NCBI GenBank assembly: GCA_022823665.1
Contig: JAJEHN010000009.1
Span: forward strand, 1 to 64,000
From: Thermoanaerobaculia bacterium
GTDB lineage: Bacteria > Acidobacteriota > Thermoanaerobaculia > Multivoradales > Multivoraceae
Length of the DNA: 64,000 bases
Direction: 5' to 3'
Position numbers and translations under genes: made by a program
Notes under the pieces: generated by a model
What the model saw: the letters and a program-made list of their open reading frames with translations, nothing else
Database searches by the model: none
Told to the model about the DNA's origin: nothing
Shown here: one piece after another, positions 21,929 through 29,369 of the stretch
How positions within the stretch are numbered: the stretch's first letter is position 1
Layout of the letters: each line of letters begins with the position of its first letter

Positions 21929-22100
21929 AACCGGAGGGCCGAGGGGGGCGGTCCCATTGGCCGTGCGCGCTCGGCCGGATAACGGGACGTGTGGCGCGCA
22001 CTTCGCTGCGCTCGCTCCGGTTGGGCGTCGACTTCCGAACGGGCGCCGGGCGTCGCTCGCTCCGAGCCCGCTGGGACCGCCCCCTCGGCCCCTCCGGCTG
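21929..22100. repeat. MITE-like element with about 26-bp terminal inverted repeats
   Basis: The left arm (21931-21956, CCGGAGGGCCGAGG..CGGTCCCA) is repeated in inverse orientation at about 22071-22096 (TGGGACCG..CGGCCCCTCCGG), differing only by compensating single-base length changes in G runs. The arms enclose about 115 bp with smaller inverted repeats (GGCCG..CGGCC, CGGGC..GCCCG) and the words CTGCGCTCGCTCCGG and CGTCGCTCGCTCCGAG. No coding capacity is seen. It fills the gap between two convergent genes and could also act as a bidirectional terminator. Confidence 0.65.
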
Positions 22101-22129
22101 GCTGGAATGCGTCGGCGGCTTGGGGTGAC

Positions 22130-22666
22130 CTACTCCCCCAACTTGGCGACCAGGGCGGCTACGTGGGTGTCTGCCACACCTAACGTGTTTAGTGCGGCAT
22201 CCAGATCGCGGACGTAGTCGGCGTTGGTGCCGCTCGGGCCTGTTGCAGCGGCGACCTGGGACGCGATTTCGTCGATAGGCGCTGGACCGGCGTAGTTCCG
22301 GTTCCCCGGCCAGGCTTGGTAGGTGAGGCCCGCAGCCCTTTCGGCGCCGGCCTCTCCGTTCATTTCGATCTCGATCCCCATGCGGACGTAGCCACCACAT
22401 TCCCGCACGTCCAGGCCGGCGAGGACGGACTCGGCTTCGCCCTCCTCCAGGCGGTAGGCGATCCCCCAGCAGCAGTCGTCCGGAGCCGGGGCCAGGGTGA
22501 CCACACGCCCGGGACGCCAGGGCTGGCCCCGATGGTCCGTCGACCACTGCCAGAAACGCCGGGTCCAGCCCCGGACACGGGCGGGTCGACGCTCCACGAA
22601 GGGGATCGCCGGACGGAAGATCAGCGAGCCGTAGCCGAAGATCCAGCACGCGTCGGTGGGGGTCAC
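22130..22666 (-). CDS. chaC: Gamma-glutamylcyclotransferase, ChaC family
   Basis: 178 residues, the usual length of ChaC2-type enzymes, which cleave glutathione to 5-oxoproline and Cys-Gly in the cytoplasm. Visible motifs are FGYGSLIFRPAIPF near the N-terminus (phosphate-like binding loop YGSL), TRRFWQWSTDHRG, the catalytic-Glu region LDVRECGGYVR, YQAWPGNRNYAGPAP and the C-terminal GPSGTNADYVRDL. The start is a GTG at 22666, the first start codon before the family N-terminus; a TACAAT box ends 8 nt before it. It diverges from gshB across 190 bp and converges with the flavoprotein gene across the MITE-like element. Confidence 0.9.
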   Translation of the reverse strand: MTPTDACWIFGYGSLIFRPAIPFVERRPARVRGWTRRFWQWSTDHRGQPWRPGRVVTLAPAPDDCCWGIAYRLEEGEAESVLAGLDVRECGGYVRMGIEIEMNGEAGAERAAGLTYQAWPGNRNYAGPAPIDEIASQVAAATGPSGTNADYVRDLDAALNTLGVADTHVAALVAKLGE

Positions 22667-22674
22667 GACGCGGG

Positions 22675-22680
22675 ATTGTA
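22675..22680 (-). promoter_or_regulatory. -10 box (TACAAT) for chaC
   Basis: TACAAT on the minus strand ends 8 nt before the GTG start codon, consistent with a leaderless mRNA. No clear -35 element is visible. Confidence 0.45.
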
Positions 22681-22856
22681 CGGCTGCCGGGTGGAACGAC
22701 TTGCGCAGCACGTCTGCCGGGTGCGCGGGTCTTCCGACCCGCTCCGGGAATCGCCGCCGAGCGGCGAGGCCCGGGTTGATCCGCCGCCGGCCGAAGGACG
22801 GCGACGATAGCCGCGTGATAGCTTGCGCGGCCCGTTTTCTTCCCCGCCAGCCACCG

Positions 22857-23810
22857 ATGCGCCATCTCTTCGTCATCGATCCGATCGAGCGTCTCGACCC
22901 CGAGAAGGACACGACGATCGCGTTTCTGCGCGAGGCGAATCGTCGCGGCCATGACCTGGCCGTCTGCACGATCGACACGCTGGACCTCGGGCCGGGCGGA
23001 CGGCCGAAGGCGGAGGCGATTCCCGCGCGCACCACCGATCCGGAGGCCGGCAACGACTGGTACGAGGTCGGCGCCGGCCGGACCGCCTTTCTCGACGAGT
23101 TCGACGTCGTCTGGATGCGGAAGGATCCGCCCTTCGACATGGCGTTCTTCTACGCCACGCACTTGCTCTCCATGGTGGCGAAGAGCACCCTGGTGGTGAA
23201 CGACCCCCTGTCGCTCCGCGACGCGAACGAGAAGCTCTTCGCGCTCCGCTTCCCCGAGGTCTGCCCGCCGGCGCGGGTCAGCCGCCGGATCGGGGAGTTG
23301 CTTGCCTTCCAGGAGGAGATGGGCGGCGAGATGATCGTGAAGCCGCTGGACGGCGCCGGCGGCGAGGGGATCTTCCACCTGAAGGCCGGCGACCGGAACA
23401 CGAGCGCCATCCTCGAGGCGGCGACCGCGCACGAAAGCCGCTACATCATGGCGCAGCGCTACCTGCCCGAGATCCGGGAGGGGGACAAACGGGTCATCCT
23501 GGTCGAGGGCGAGGCGCTGGGCGCGGTGCTGCGCGTGCCCGCCGAGGGCGAGTCGCGGGCGAACTTCCACGTCGGCGGGCAGCCCGCGGCCACGGAAGTC
23601 GACGAACGCGACCGCGAGATCGCTGCCGCGGTCGGCCCCGAACTGGTCCGGCTCGGCATCGTCTTCGCCGGCATCGACGTGATCGGCGGCTGGCTGACCG
23701 AGGTCAACGTGACGAGTCCCACCGGCCTGCGGGAAATCGCCGATCTCGGCGGACCGCGGCTCGAAGTCGACGTGCTCGACGCGGTGGAGGCGCGCCGGAA
23801 CGCCGGCTGA
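22857..23810 (+). CDS. gshB: Glutathione synthetase (ATP-grasp)
   Basis: 317 residues, matching the usual 315 or so of bacterial GshB, which joins gamma-Glu-Cys and Gly using ATP. Visible blocks are MRHLFVIDPIERLDPEKDTT (N-terminal fold), VVWMRKDPPFDMAFFYATHLL, VNDPLSLRDANEKLFALRFP, the ATP-grasp loop IVKPLDGAGGEGIF, QRYLPEIREGDKRVILVEGE and the metal-binding end TEVNVTSPTGLREI. The ATG at 22857 is fixed by the conserved N-terminus. No gshA (gamma-glutamylcysteine synthetase) is in the window. The gene diverges from chaC and converges on the glutathione-reductase-type gene, so a glutathione-making, a glutathione-degrading and a disulfide-reducing enzyme are adjacent. Confidence 0.95.
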   Translation: MRHLFVIDPIERLDPEKDTTIAFLREANRRGHDLAVCTIDTLDLGPGGRPKAEAIPARTTDPEAGNDWYEVGAGRTAFLDEFDVVWMRKDPPFDMAFFYATHLLSMVAKSTLVVNDPLSLRDANEKLFALRFPEVCPPARVSRRIGELLAFQEEMGGEMIVKPLDGAGGEGIFHLKAGDRNTSAILEAATAHESRYIMAQRYLPEIREGDKRVILVEGEALGAVLRVPAEGESRANFHVGGQPAATEVDERDREIAAAVGPELVRLGIVFAGIDVIGGWLTEVNVTSPTGLREIADLGGPRLEVDVLDAVEARRNAG

Positions 23811-23851
23811 ACCACGGACCGGTTCCGGGTCGGCAGAATCGCCCGGCGCCT

Positions 23852-23877
23852 GGTGCCGGCCAGAAGGCCGGCGCACC
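23852..23877. terminator. Hairpin between convergent gshB and gor
   Basis: GGTGCCGGCC, loop AGAA, then GGCCGGCGCACC form a 10-bp stem with one small bulge. It sits 42 bp after gshB and 13 bp beyond the end of the opposite gene. There is no T-run, so it could be a terminator or a dispersed palindromic repeat. Confidence 0.5.
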
Positions 23878-23889
23878 GACGGTGGAGAC

Positions 23890-25257
23890 TTAGCGGAGGG
23901 TGACGAACTCCTCGGCCGAGGTCGGGTGGATCGCCATCGCGGCGTCGAAGTCATCCTTGGTGGCGCCCATCTTCACCGCGACCGCGAGGCCTTGAATGAT
24001 CTCCGGAGCGTCTGCTCCGAGCATGTGGGCGCCGAGCACCCGGCCGCTCACACGGTCGACGATCAACTTGACGAGGGTGCGCTCCTGGTTGTCGGTCAGC
24101 GTGAGCTTGAGCGGGCGGAACCGGCTCCGGTAGACGTCGACCTCGTCGTAACGCGCTCGCGCCTCCTCTTCGGTCAGACCGACCGCCGCGAGCGGCGGCT
24201 GGCTGAAGACGGCGGTGGCGACGGTCTCGTGGTCCACCGGGGTCGGCTCGCCGCCGTACAGGGTCCGGCTCAGGCACATCGCCTCGTGAATCGCCACCGG
24301 GGTCAGGTTGAGACGGTCCGTCACGTCGCCGATCGCCCAGATGTTCGGCACGTTGCTGCGCGAGTACTCGTCGACGAGGATCTCGCCTAACTCGCCCTGC
24401 GCCACGCCGCAGTCCCCCAGTCCGAGCTCGGCAACCAGGGGCCGGCGGCCGGTGGCGTAGAGCACGTGGCCGCAATCGACCGCGTCGCCGCTATCGAGGT
24501 GGAGCCGCAAGCGATCGTCGCCAGCGCCGGCTCTTTCCTCGATCGACTCGACGCGGCTGTCGAACCGGAGATCGATGCCGCGCGACCGCATCTCCTCGGC
24601 CAGGTGAGTGCGGATCTCCTCGTCGAATCCGCGCAGGAACAGGGGCCCGCGGTAGATCAGCGTCACGTCGCAACCGAGTCCCGCGAAGATGCCGGCGAAC
24701 TCGACGCCGATGTAGCCGCCACCGACGACGGCGAAACGCTGCGGGAGGCGCTCCAGGTAGAAGGCCTCGTTCGAACTGATCGCGTGCTCGATGCCCGGAA
24801 TCGCAGGCAGTTCAGGCCAACTCCCGACCGCGACCAGAACCTGGTCAACCGTGACCCGCCGTCGGCCGCCATCCTCCGCCTCGATCTCCACCGAATGCGG
24901 ATCGATCAATCTGGCCCGTCCCTCGAACAGTTCCACGCCGGCGCCGTCCAGCAGACCGCGGTAGATCCCGTTGAGCCGCTCGATCTCCCGGTTCTTGTTC
25001 GCGATCAGCCGCGCCCAGTCGAAGGCGGGCTGCTCCGCCTCCCAACCGAAACCCGCAGCCTCACGGTAATGGTCCGCGAACGCCGAGGCGCAGACGAGCA
25101 GCTTCTTCGGCACGCAGCCGACGTTGACGCAGGTGCCGCCGAGGTAGCGCTCCTCGGCCACCGCCACCCGCGCGCCGTGACCGGCCGCCATGCGGCTGGC
25201 CCGTACGCCGCCGGAGCCGGCGCCGATCACGAAGAGGTCATAGTCGTAGTCCGTCAT
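23890..25257 (-). CDS. gor: Glutathione-disulfide reductase (class I pyridine nucleotide-disulfide oxidoreductase)
   Basis: 455 residues, close to E. coli Gor (450). FAD-binding IGAGSGGVRAS near residue 10, redox-active pair C43/C48 in GGTCVNVGCVPKK, NAD(P)H fold VVGGGYIGVEFAGIFAGLG, second FAD block VPNIWAIGDVTDRLNLTPVA and the C-terminal catalytic HPTSAEEFVTLR. GCVPKK and RLNLTPVA match glutathione/trypanothione reductases better than dihydrolipoamide dehydrogenase or mercuric reductase, and the gshB-chaC context agrees. The ATG at 25257 follows a TAGCGT box by 7 nt and gives the normal N-terminus MTDYDYDLFVIGAGSGG. It diverges from the DUF368 gene across only 58 bp. Confidence 0.9.
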   Translation of the reverse strand: MTDYDYDLFVIGAGSGGVRASRMAAGHGARVAVAEERYLGGTCVNVGCVPKKLLVCASAFADHYREAAGFGWEAEQPAFDWARLIANKNREIERLNGIYRGLLDGAGVELFEGRARLIDPHSVEIEAEDGGRRRVTVDQVLVAVGSWPELPAIPGIEHAISSNEAFYLERLPQRFAVVGGGYIGVEFAGIFAGLGCDVTLIYRGPLFLRGFDEEIRTHLAEEMRSRGIDLRFDSRVESIEERAGAGDDRLRLHLDSGDAVDCGHVLYATGRRPLVAELGLGDCGVAQGELGEILVDEYSRSNVPNIWAIGDVTDRLNLTPVAIHEAMCLSRTLYGGEPTPVDHETVATAVFSQPPLAAVGLTEEEARARYDEVDVYRSRFRPLKLTLTDNQERTLVKLIVDRVSGRVLGAHMLGADAPEIIQGLAVAVKMGATKDDFDAAMAIHPTSAEEFVTLR

Positions 25258-25264
25258 GGGCGCA

Positions 25265-25270
25265 ACGCTA
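25265..25270 (-). promoter_or_regulatory. -10-like box (TAGCGT) for gor
   Basis: TAGCGT on the minus strand ends 7 nt before the gor ATG, the same layout as other genes here. The match to TATAAT is modest. Confidence 0.35.
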
Positions 25271-25302
25271 GACCAATCCGCCGCGGAATCGCCACGCGCC
25301 CT

Positions 25303-25308
25303 TAGACT
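25303..25308 (+). promoter_or_regulatory. -10-like box (TAGACT) for the DUF368 gene
   Basis: TAGACT ends 7 nt before the ATG at 25316. It argues against an upstream ATG at 25256 that would overlap the gor start. Confidence 0.4.
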
Positions 25309-25315
25309 CGACTCG

Positions 25316-26227
25316 ATGGCCGACAGCAAGACCGGGCCTGGAGCCCCCGGAGCCGCCTCCTGGGTACCGCGCGCGGTCGCCGGCGGCGTTCTGATGGGCC
25401 TCGCGAACCTCGTGCCCGGAATCAGCGGCGGCACGATGCTGCTGGCCGTCGGCATCTACCCACGCTTCATCGAGGCGGTGGCGGACACGACCCGGCTGCG
25501 TCTGCGCCTCCAGCCGCTGCTGCTCCTGTCCGTCGTAGCCGTTGCGGGCGGCCTGGCGATCCTGCTCCTGGCGGGCCTCCTGCGCGAGCTGGTGGTTCAC
25601 CATCGGTGGATCATGTATAGCGCCTTCATTGGCCTGACCCTGGGGGGCGCGCCCCTGGTCTGGCGTCGCGCCCGACCGGCCGACCGGAGCTTCCGGGGCG
25701 GCGCGGCAAGCGGGTTCGCGGCGATGGCGGCGCTCGCGATCGCCCAGAGCGCCCCGGCCTCCGAAGGACTGGCCGGTAGCGGGCCGCTCCTCCTCGCCGT
25801 CGCGGGAGCCGCCGGCGCCGCCGCGATGATCCTGCCGGGGCTGAGCGGCGCCTACCTGCTCCTCGTCCTGGGTCAATACGAAGCGATCCTCGGCGCCGTC
25901 GATCTGCTCTTCCAGGGGCTCAGAGGACTCGACGCGGCGGACCTGCTCGAGGCCGGCGCCGTCCTGCTGCCGGTTCTGATCGGCATCGCCCTCGGCGCGA
26001 CGGTCATCAGCAACGCGGTGCGATTCGCGCTGCGACGCTTCCGACAGGCGACCCTGGGCGTGCTGCTGGGCCTTCTGCTGGGCGCCGTCGTCGGTCTCTG
26101 GCCCTTCGAGGCTTCCCCGCCGGGCGCCGTCCAGCTCGGATCGGCGGCGGTCCTGGCCGCGGCCGGGTTCGTTCTGACCTGGACCGTGGGTCGGTTGGGC
26201 TCGGGCTCGACCGAACCTGCGCGGTAG
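25316..26227 (+). CDS. DUF368 membrane protein, PopT-type undecaprenyl-phosphate transporter
   Basis: 303 residues, nearly all hydrophobic, with roughly eight membrane helices. The two inverted half-repeat signatures of DUF368 are visible: NLVPGISGGTMLLAVGIY near residue 30 and MILPGLSGAYLLLVLGQYE near 185. Members of this family (PopT) have been shown to return the lipid carrier undecaprenyl phosphate across the cytoplasmic membrane for cell-wall and polysaccharide synthesis; that role is transferred from the family. The start at 25316 is preferred over 25256 because it follows a -10-like TAGACT by 7 nt and avoids overlap with gor. It is 53 bp upstream of the amidohydrolase gene; no functional link is evident. 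Confidence 0.85.
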   Translation: MADSKTGPGAPGAASWVPRAVAGGVLMGLANLVPGISGGTMLLAVGIYPRFIEAVADTTRLRLRLQPLLLLSVVAVAGGLAILLLAGLLRELVVHHRWIMYSAFIGLTLGGAPLVWRRARPADRSFRGGAASGFAAMAALAIAQSAPASEGLAGSGPLLLAVAGAAGAAAMILPGLSGAYLLLVLGQYEAILGAVDLLFQGLRGLDAADLLEAGAVLLPVLIGIALGATVISNAVRFALRRFRQATLGVLLGLLLGAVVGLWPFEASPPGAVQLGSAAVLAAAGFVLTWTVGRLGSGSTEPAR

Positions 26228-26280
26228 CTGCGCTACAGTCCCTGCCCGCTTAGACCATTCCACCGCCCGGAGCCGCCGAA

Positions 26281-27603
26281 ATGCGCCGAACAACCTGCCT
26301 GCCTCACTCCGCCCTTCTCTTCGCTGCTGCGGTCCTGCTGCTCGGGGCGACCTCCGCCCTCGCCGCCGATGGCCGGACCGTGATCCACGCCGGCGCCCTG
26401 GTCGACGTCGAGGCTGGGGAGGTCCTCGGCAGGCACACGATCGTCGTCGAAGGCGAGACGATCACGGCAGTCGAGGAAGGGCTCGCCGATCCGGAGGACG
26501 GCGACACCCTGATCGACCTGTCCGGCCATACCGTGCTTCCCGGCCTGATGGACATGCACGTCCACCTGACCTCGCAGCAGGCCGGCGCCGCCTCCTATCT
26601 CGAGCGCTTCCAGCAGACGCCGGCGGACGCGACGGTCAAGGGGCTGATCTACGCGAAGCGGACGCTGCTCGCCGGCTTCACCACGGTCCGCGACGTGGGC
26701 GGCGAAACGACGGCGATCCTGGCCGTACGGAACGCGATCAACCGCGGCGAGATGCCCGGGCCGCGGGTCTTCGCCGCGACCGCCTCGCTCGCCACGACCG
26801 GCGGCCACGGCGACCGGACGAACGGCATGAGGCCGGACCTGCAAGGCGACCCCGGCCCCAGGCAGGGCATCGTCAACGGCGTCGAGGACGCCCGCAAGGC
26901 GGTCCGGCAGCGCTACAAGGAGGGGGCCGACCTGATCAAGATCACCGCCACCGGCGGCGTCCTCAGCCTGGCCAAGAGCGGCCAGAACCCGCAGTTCACG
27001 GAGGAGGAGATCCGGGCGATCGTCGACACGGCGAAGGACTACGGCTTCATGGTCGCCGCCCACGCCCACGGCGCCGAGGGCATGAAGCGGGCGATCCGGG
27101 CCGGCGTCACGACGATCGAGCACGGCACCTACATGGATGAAGAGGCGTTCGAACTGATGAAGGAGCACGGCACGTACTTCGTCCCCACGATCTCGGCGGG
27201 CAACTTCGTGGCCGAGAAGGCGGCGGTGCCGGGCTACTTCCCGGAGATCATCCGGCCCAAGGCGGCCGCCATCGGGCCGGTGATCCAGGACACCTTCGCC
27301 AAGGCCCATCGAGCCGGCGTGCCGATCGCCTTCGGCACGGACTGCGGGGTCTGCCCCCACGGAAGCAACGCCCAGGAGTTTCTCTACATGGTCGAAGGGG
27401 GCATGGCGCCGATGACGGCAATCCAGTCGGCCACGGTCGTCACCGCGAAGCTGCTCGACATCTGGGAAGAGACCGGCTCGATCACGGCCGGCAAGGCGGC
27501 CGACCTGATCGCGGTCGAGGGCGACCCGATCGCCGACGTCACGAGGCTCCAGGACGTCCGCTTCGTCATGCGGGTCGGCCAGGTCCACAAGTCGCCGGAC
27601 TAG
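26281..27603 (+). CDS. Secreted amidohydrolase, imidazolonepropionase/Xaa-Pro dipeptidase-like family
   Basis: 440 residues with a signal peptide (LLFAAAVLLLGATSALAA). The amidohydrolase TIM-barrel metal sites are visible: HVHL after PGLMDM (near residue 97), the Lys in LIKITATGGVLS (near 220, candidate carboxylated bridge), HAHG (near 261), IEHGTYMD (near 280) and the Asp of FGTDCGVCPHG (near 355). The N- and C-terminal strands form the composite beta-sandwich (AGALVDVEAGE; SITAGKAADLIAVEGDP). Relatives include prolidase-like dipeptidases and other periplasmic amidases; the substrate cannot be assigned. A TACAGT box at 26234-26239 could serve as promoter. It converges with the enoyl-CoA hydratase gene, their stops being 1 bp apart. 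Confidence 0.85.
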   Translation: MRRTTCLPHSALLFAAAVLLLGATSALAADGRTVIHAGALVDVEAGEVLGRHTIVVEGETITAVEEGLADPEDGDTLIDLSGHTVLPGLMDMHVHLTSQQAGAASYLERFQQTPADATVKGLIYAKRTLLAGFTTVRDVGGETTAILAVRNAINRGEMPGPRVFAATASLATTGGHGDRTNGMRPDLQGDPGPRQGIVNGVEDARKAVRQRYKEGADLIKITATGGVLSLAKSGQNPQFTEEEIRAIVDTAKDYGFMVAAHAHGAEGMKRAIRAGVTTIEHGTYMDEEAFELMKEHGTYFVPTISAGNFVAEKAAVPGYFPEIIRPKAAAIGPVIQDTFAKAHRAGVPIAFGTDCGVCPHGSNAQEFLYMVEGGMAPMTAIQSATVVTAKLLDIWEETGSITAGKAADLIAVEGDPIADVTRLQDVRFVMRVGQVHKSPD

Positions 27604-27604
27604 G

Positions 27605-28396
27605 CTAGCCCCGCTTGCCGCCGAGCGTGCGCTCCGTGTAGCGCAGCCGGGCCGCCTCCGATTCGTCATCTCCCCTCACCCACTGCAGGGTGTCGCCGTC
27701 CGCGAAATCAGTGGCGCCCGCCATCGAGCGCGCGACCGCGTTCACATGGTCCTTCGTGATCGCCGCCGGCACCGCGGGCATCGCGGCCAGGGACCGGGCG
27801 AGGACGAGGGTCTCCTCCTCCAGCCGCTCGGCCGGCACGATCCGGTTGATCATCGGCGCCACTTCGGACGGACCGAAGCGGCGACACGTGATGATGAGCT
27901 CCTTGGTCAGGGCCGGTCCGATCTCGCGTACCATCCGCGGCACGCCGCCCCAGGCGAGCGGCAGGCCGAGTTCGACCTCCGGGATGAAGAACACGGCGTC
28001 CTCGGCGACGACCCGCAGGTCGCAGGCCGCCATCAGCAGAAAGCCGCCGCCGACCGCGTAGCCCTGGACCTGGGCGACGGTCAACGCCCGCATCTGCTCC
28101 AGCGCGTCCATCGCCCGGCGGCCGAGCTGCCCGGCCTCCCGGCGCTGACGCCAGTTCAACTCCGAAGCGCCCCCCATCGCCTTCAGGTCGGCCCCGGCGC
28201 AGAACGCGCGGCCCTCGCCGCGGAGCACGACCACATCGATCCCGCTCCGGTCGTCGAACCAGGCGGCTGCGCGCGCCAATTCGCTGAGCATCGTCCCGTC
28301 CACGGCGTTCAGCCGTTCGGGCCGTGCCAGCGTCAGGAATCCCAGGTTGCCGTCGCTCTCCACCCGGATCGTCTCGAAACTGGTTTGCTCCCCCAT
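27605..28396 (-). CDS. Enoyl-CoA hydratase/isomerase family protein
   Basis: 263 residues of the crotonase fold. Oxyanion-hole blocks are present: RAFCAGADLKAMGG (first) and VQGYAVGGGFLLMAACDLRV (second), followed by FFIPEVELGLPLAWGG. In hydratases two Glu residues act near the CDL block and PE/LG segment; here the Glu in IPEVELGLPL is retained, while the first is replaced in the GGGFLLMAACD context, so isomerase- or hydrolase-type chemistry is possible. AGGAGG 9-14 nt upstream supports the ATG at 28396. It is divergent from the MBL gene; the nearby acyl-CoA dehydrogenases suggest acyl-CoA or ring-derived CoA ester catabolism, without proof. Confidence 0.85.
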   Translation of the reverse strand: MGEQTSFETIRVESDGNLGFLTLARPERLNAVDGTMLSELARAAAWFDDRSGIDVVVLRGEGRAFCAGADLKAMGGASELNWRQRREAGQLGRRAMDALEQMRALTVAQVQGYAVGGGFLLMAACDLRVVAEDAVFFIPEVELGLPLAWGGVPRMVREIGPALTKELIITCRRFGPSEVAPMINRIVPAERLEEETLVLARSLAAMPAVPAAITKDHVNAVARSMAGATDFADGDTLQWVRGDDESEAARLRYTERTLGGKRG

Positions 28397-28541
28397 CGCC
28401 CTGGCTCCTCCTGATCGACAGAACCGACACCTTCGCCGGCCCCTTCAGACCGTCCCGTACCACGTTGACTCGTGCTCTATCATGCCCTCCGCCAGACAGC
28501 CACGGCCGCGCGGTCCTGTCCGGATCCCGATTCACAGCCCC

Positions 28542-29294
28542 ATGACGTTCCAACTCCAGGTCCTCGGCTGCGGCGACGCCTTCAGCAGCGGCGGCCGGCT
28601 GCACACCTGCTTCCTCCTGGGCGGCCAGACGAGCGCCGGCGCCCTTTCTCCGACTCTGCTCGACTGCGGCGCGACGTCTCTCGTCGCGATGAAGGCCCGC
28701 GGCATCGAGCCCGCGTCGATTCGCACGATCCTCATCACCCACCTGCACGGGGACCACTTCGGCGGTCTGCCCTTTCTCCTGAGCGACGCCCACTACCGGG
28801 CCCGCCGAACCACCCCCCTGACCCTCGCCGGTCCGCCCGGGCTTCGGGAGAGAATCCGGCAGGCGGCGGAAGCTCTGTACCCCGGCTCCTCCAGACGCGA
28901 GCTGGCGTTCGAACTCGAGATCGTCGAGCTCCACGAGCGCGAGACAGTCTCCGTCAACGGACTCCGGGTGACCCCGTTCGAGGTCGTTCACCCCTCCGGG
29001 GCGCCGAGCTACGCCCTGCGGGTCGAGTACGGCGGCAGAACGCTCACGTTCTCCGGCGACACGGAGTGGACCGAAGCGCTGATCGACGCGGCCGCCGGCG
29101 CCGACCTCTTCATCTGCGAGTGCAACTTCTACGACCGGCCCGTCCCGAACCACCTGAACTACGTCGAGCTGCTCGCCCGGAGGCCTCGCCTGGACTGCGG
29201 CCGGATGCTCCTCACGCACCTCGGCGACGACATGCTCGAACGCTCCGACCTCGAGATCGAGACCGCCGCGGAGGGCCGAACCTACGAGGTCTGA
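28542..29294 (+). CDS. MBL-fold metallo-hydrolase, RNase Z-like
   Basis: 250 residues. The metallo-beta-lactamase fold appears as LQVLGCGDAFSSGGRLHTCFLL (N-terminal strand and GDAF turn typical of RNase Z/ElaC relatives), the metal motif HLHGDHFGG near residue 66, FEVVHPSGAPSYALRVEYGGRTLTFSGDTEW-type block (His near 150 and Asp of SGDTEW), and LLTHLGDD near 227. The long exosite of tRNA-processing RNase Z is not evident, so it is more likely a small-molecule or phosphodiester hydrolase of the same subgroup. The ATG at 28542 gives the conserved N-terminus; the in-frame extension upstream has no family-like residues. 76 bp before the acyl-CoA dehydrogenases. Confidence 0.85.
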   Translation: MTFQLQVLGCGDAFSSGGRLHTCFLLGGQTSAGALSPTLLDCGATSLVAMKARGIEPASIRTILITHLHGDHFGGLPFLLSDAHYRARRTTPLTLAGPPGLRERIRQAAEALYPGSSRRELAFELEIVELHERETVSVNGLRVTPFEVVHPSGAPSYALRVEYGGRTLTFSGDTEWTEALIDAAAGADLFICECNFYDRPVPNHLNYVELLARRPRLDCGRMLLTHLGDDMLERSDLEIETAAEGRTYEV

Positions 29295-29335
29295 AGAGGT
29301 TCGGCGAGCGGGCGGCATGGCCCGTTCTCGCTTGC

Positions 29336-29341
29336 TACACT
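29336..29341 (+). promoter_or_regulatory. -10-like box (TACACT) before the acyl-CoA dehydrogenase pair
   Basis: TACACT lies 28 nt before the ATG at 29370, and AGGAG precedes that ATG, so this transcript would have a short leader with a ribosome binding site. No -35 match is seen. Confidence 0.35.
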
Positions 29342-29369
29342 CCGCGTCCGAAACTGACCAGGAGCAGCA

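Noticed and set aside
28465..28483. TTGACT and TATCAT before the MBL gene as a promoter
   Set aside because: The spacer is only 7 bp, too short for a sigma-70-type promoter, and the box lies 58 nt from the start codon.
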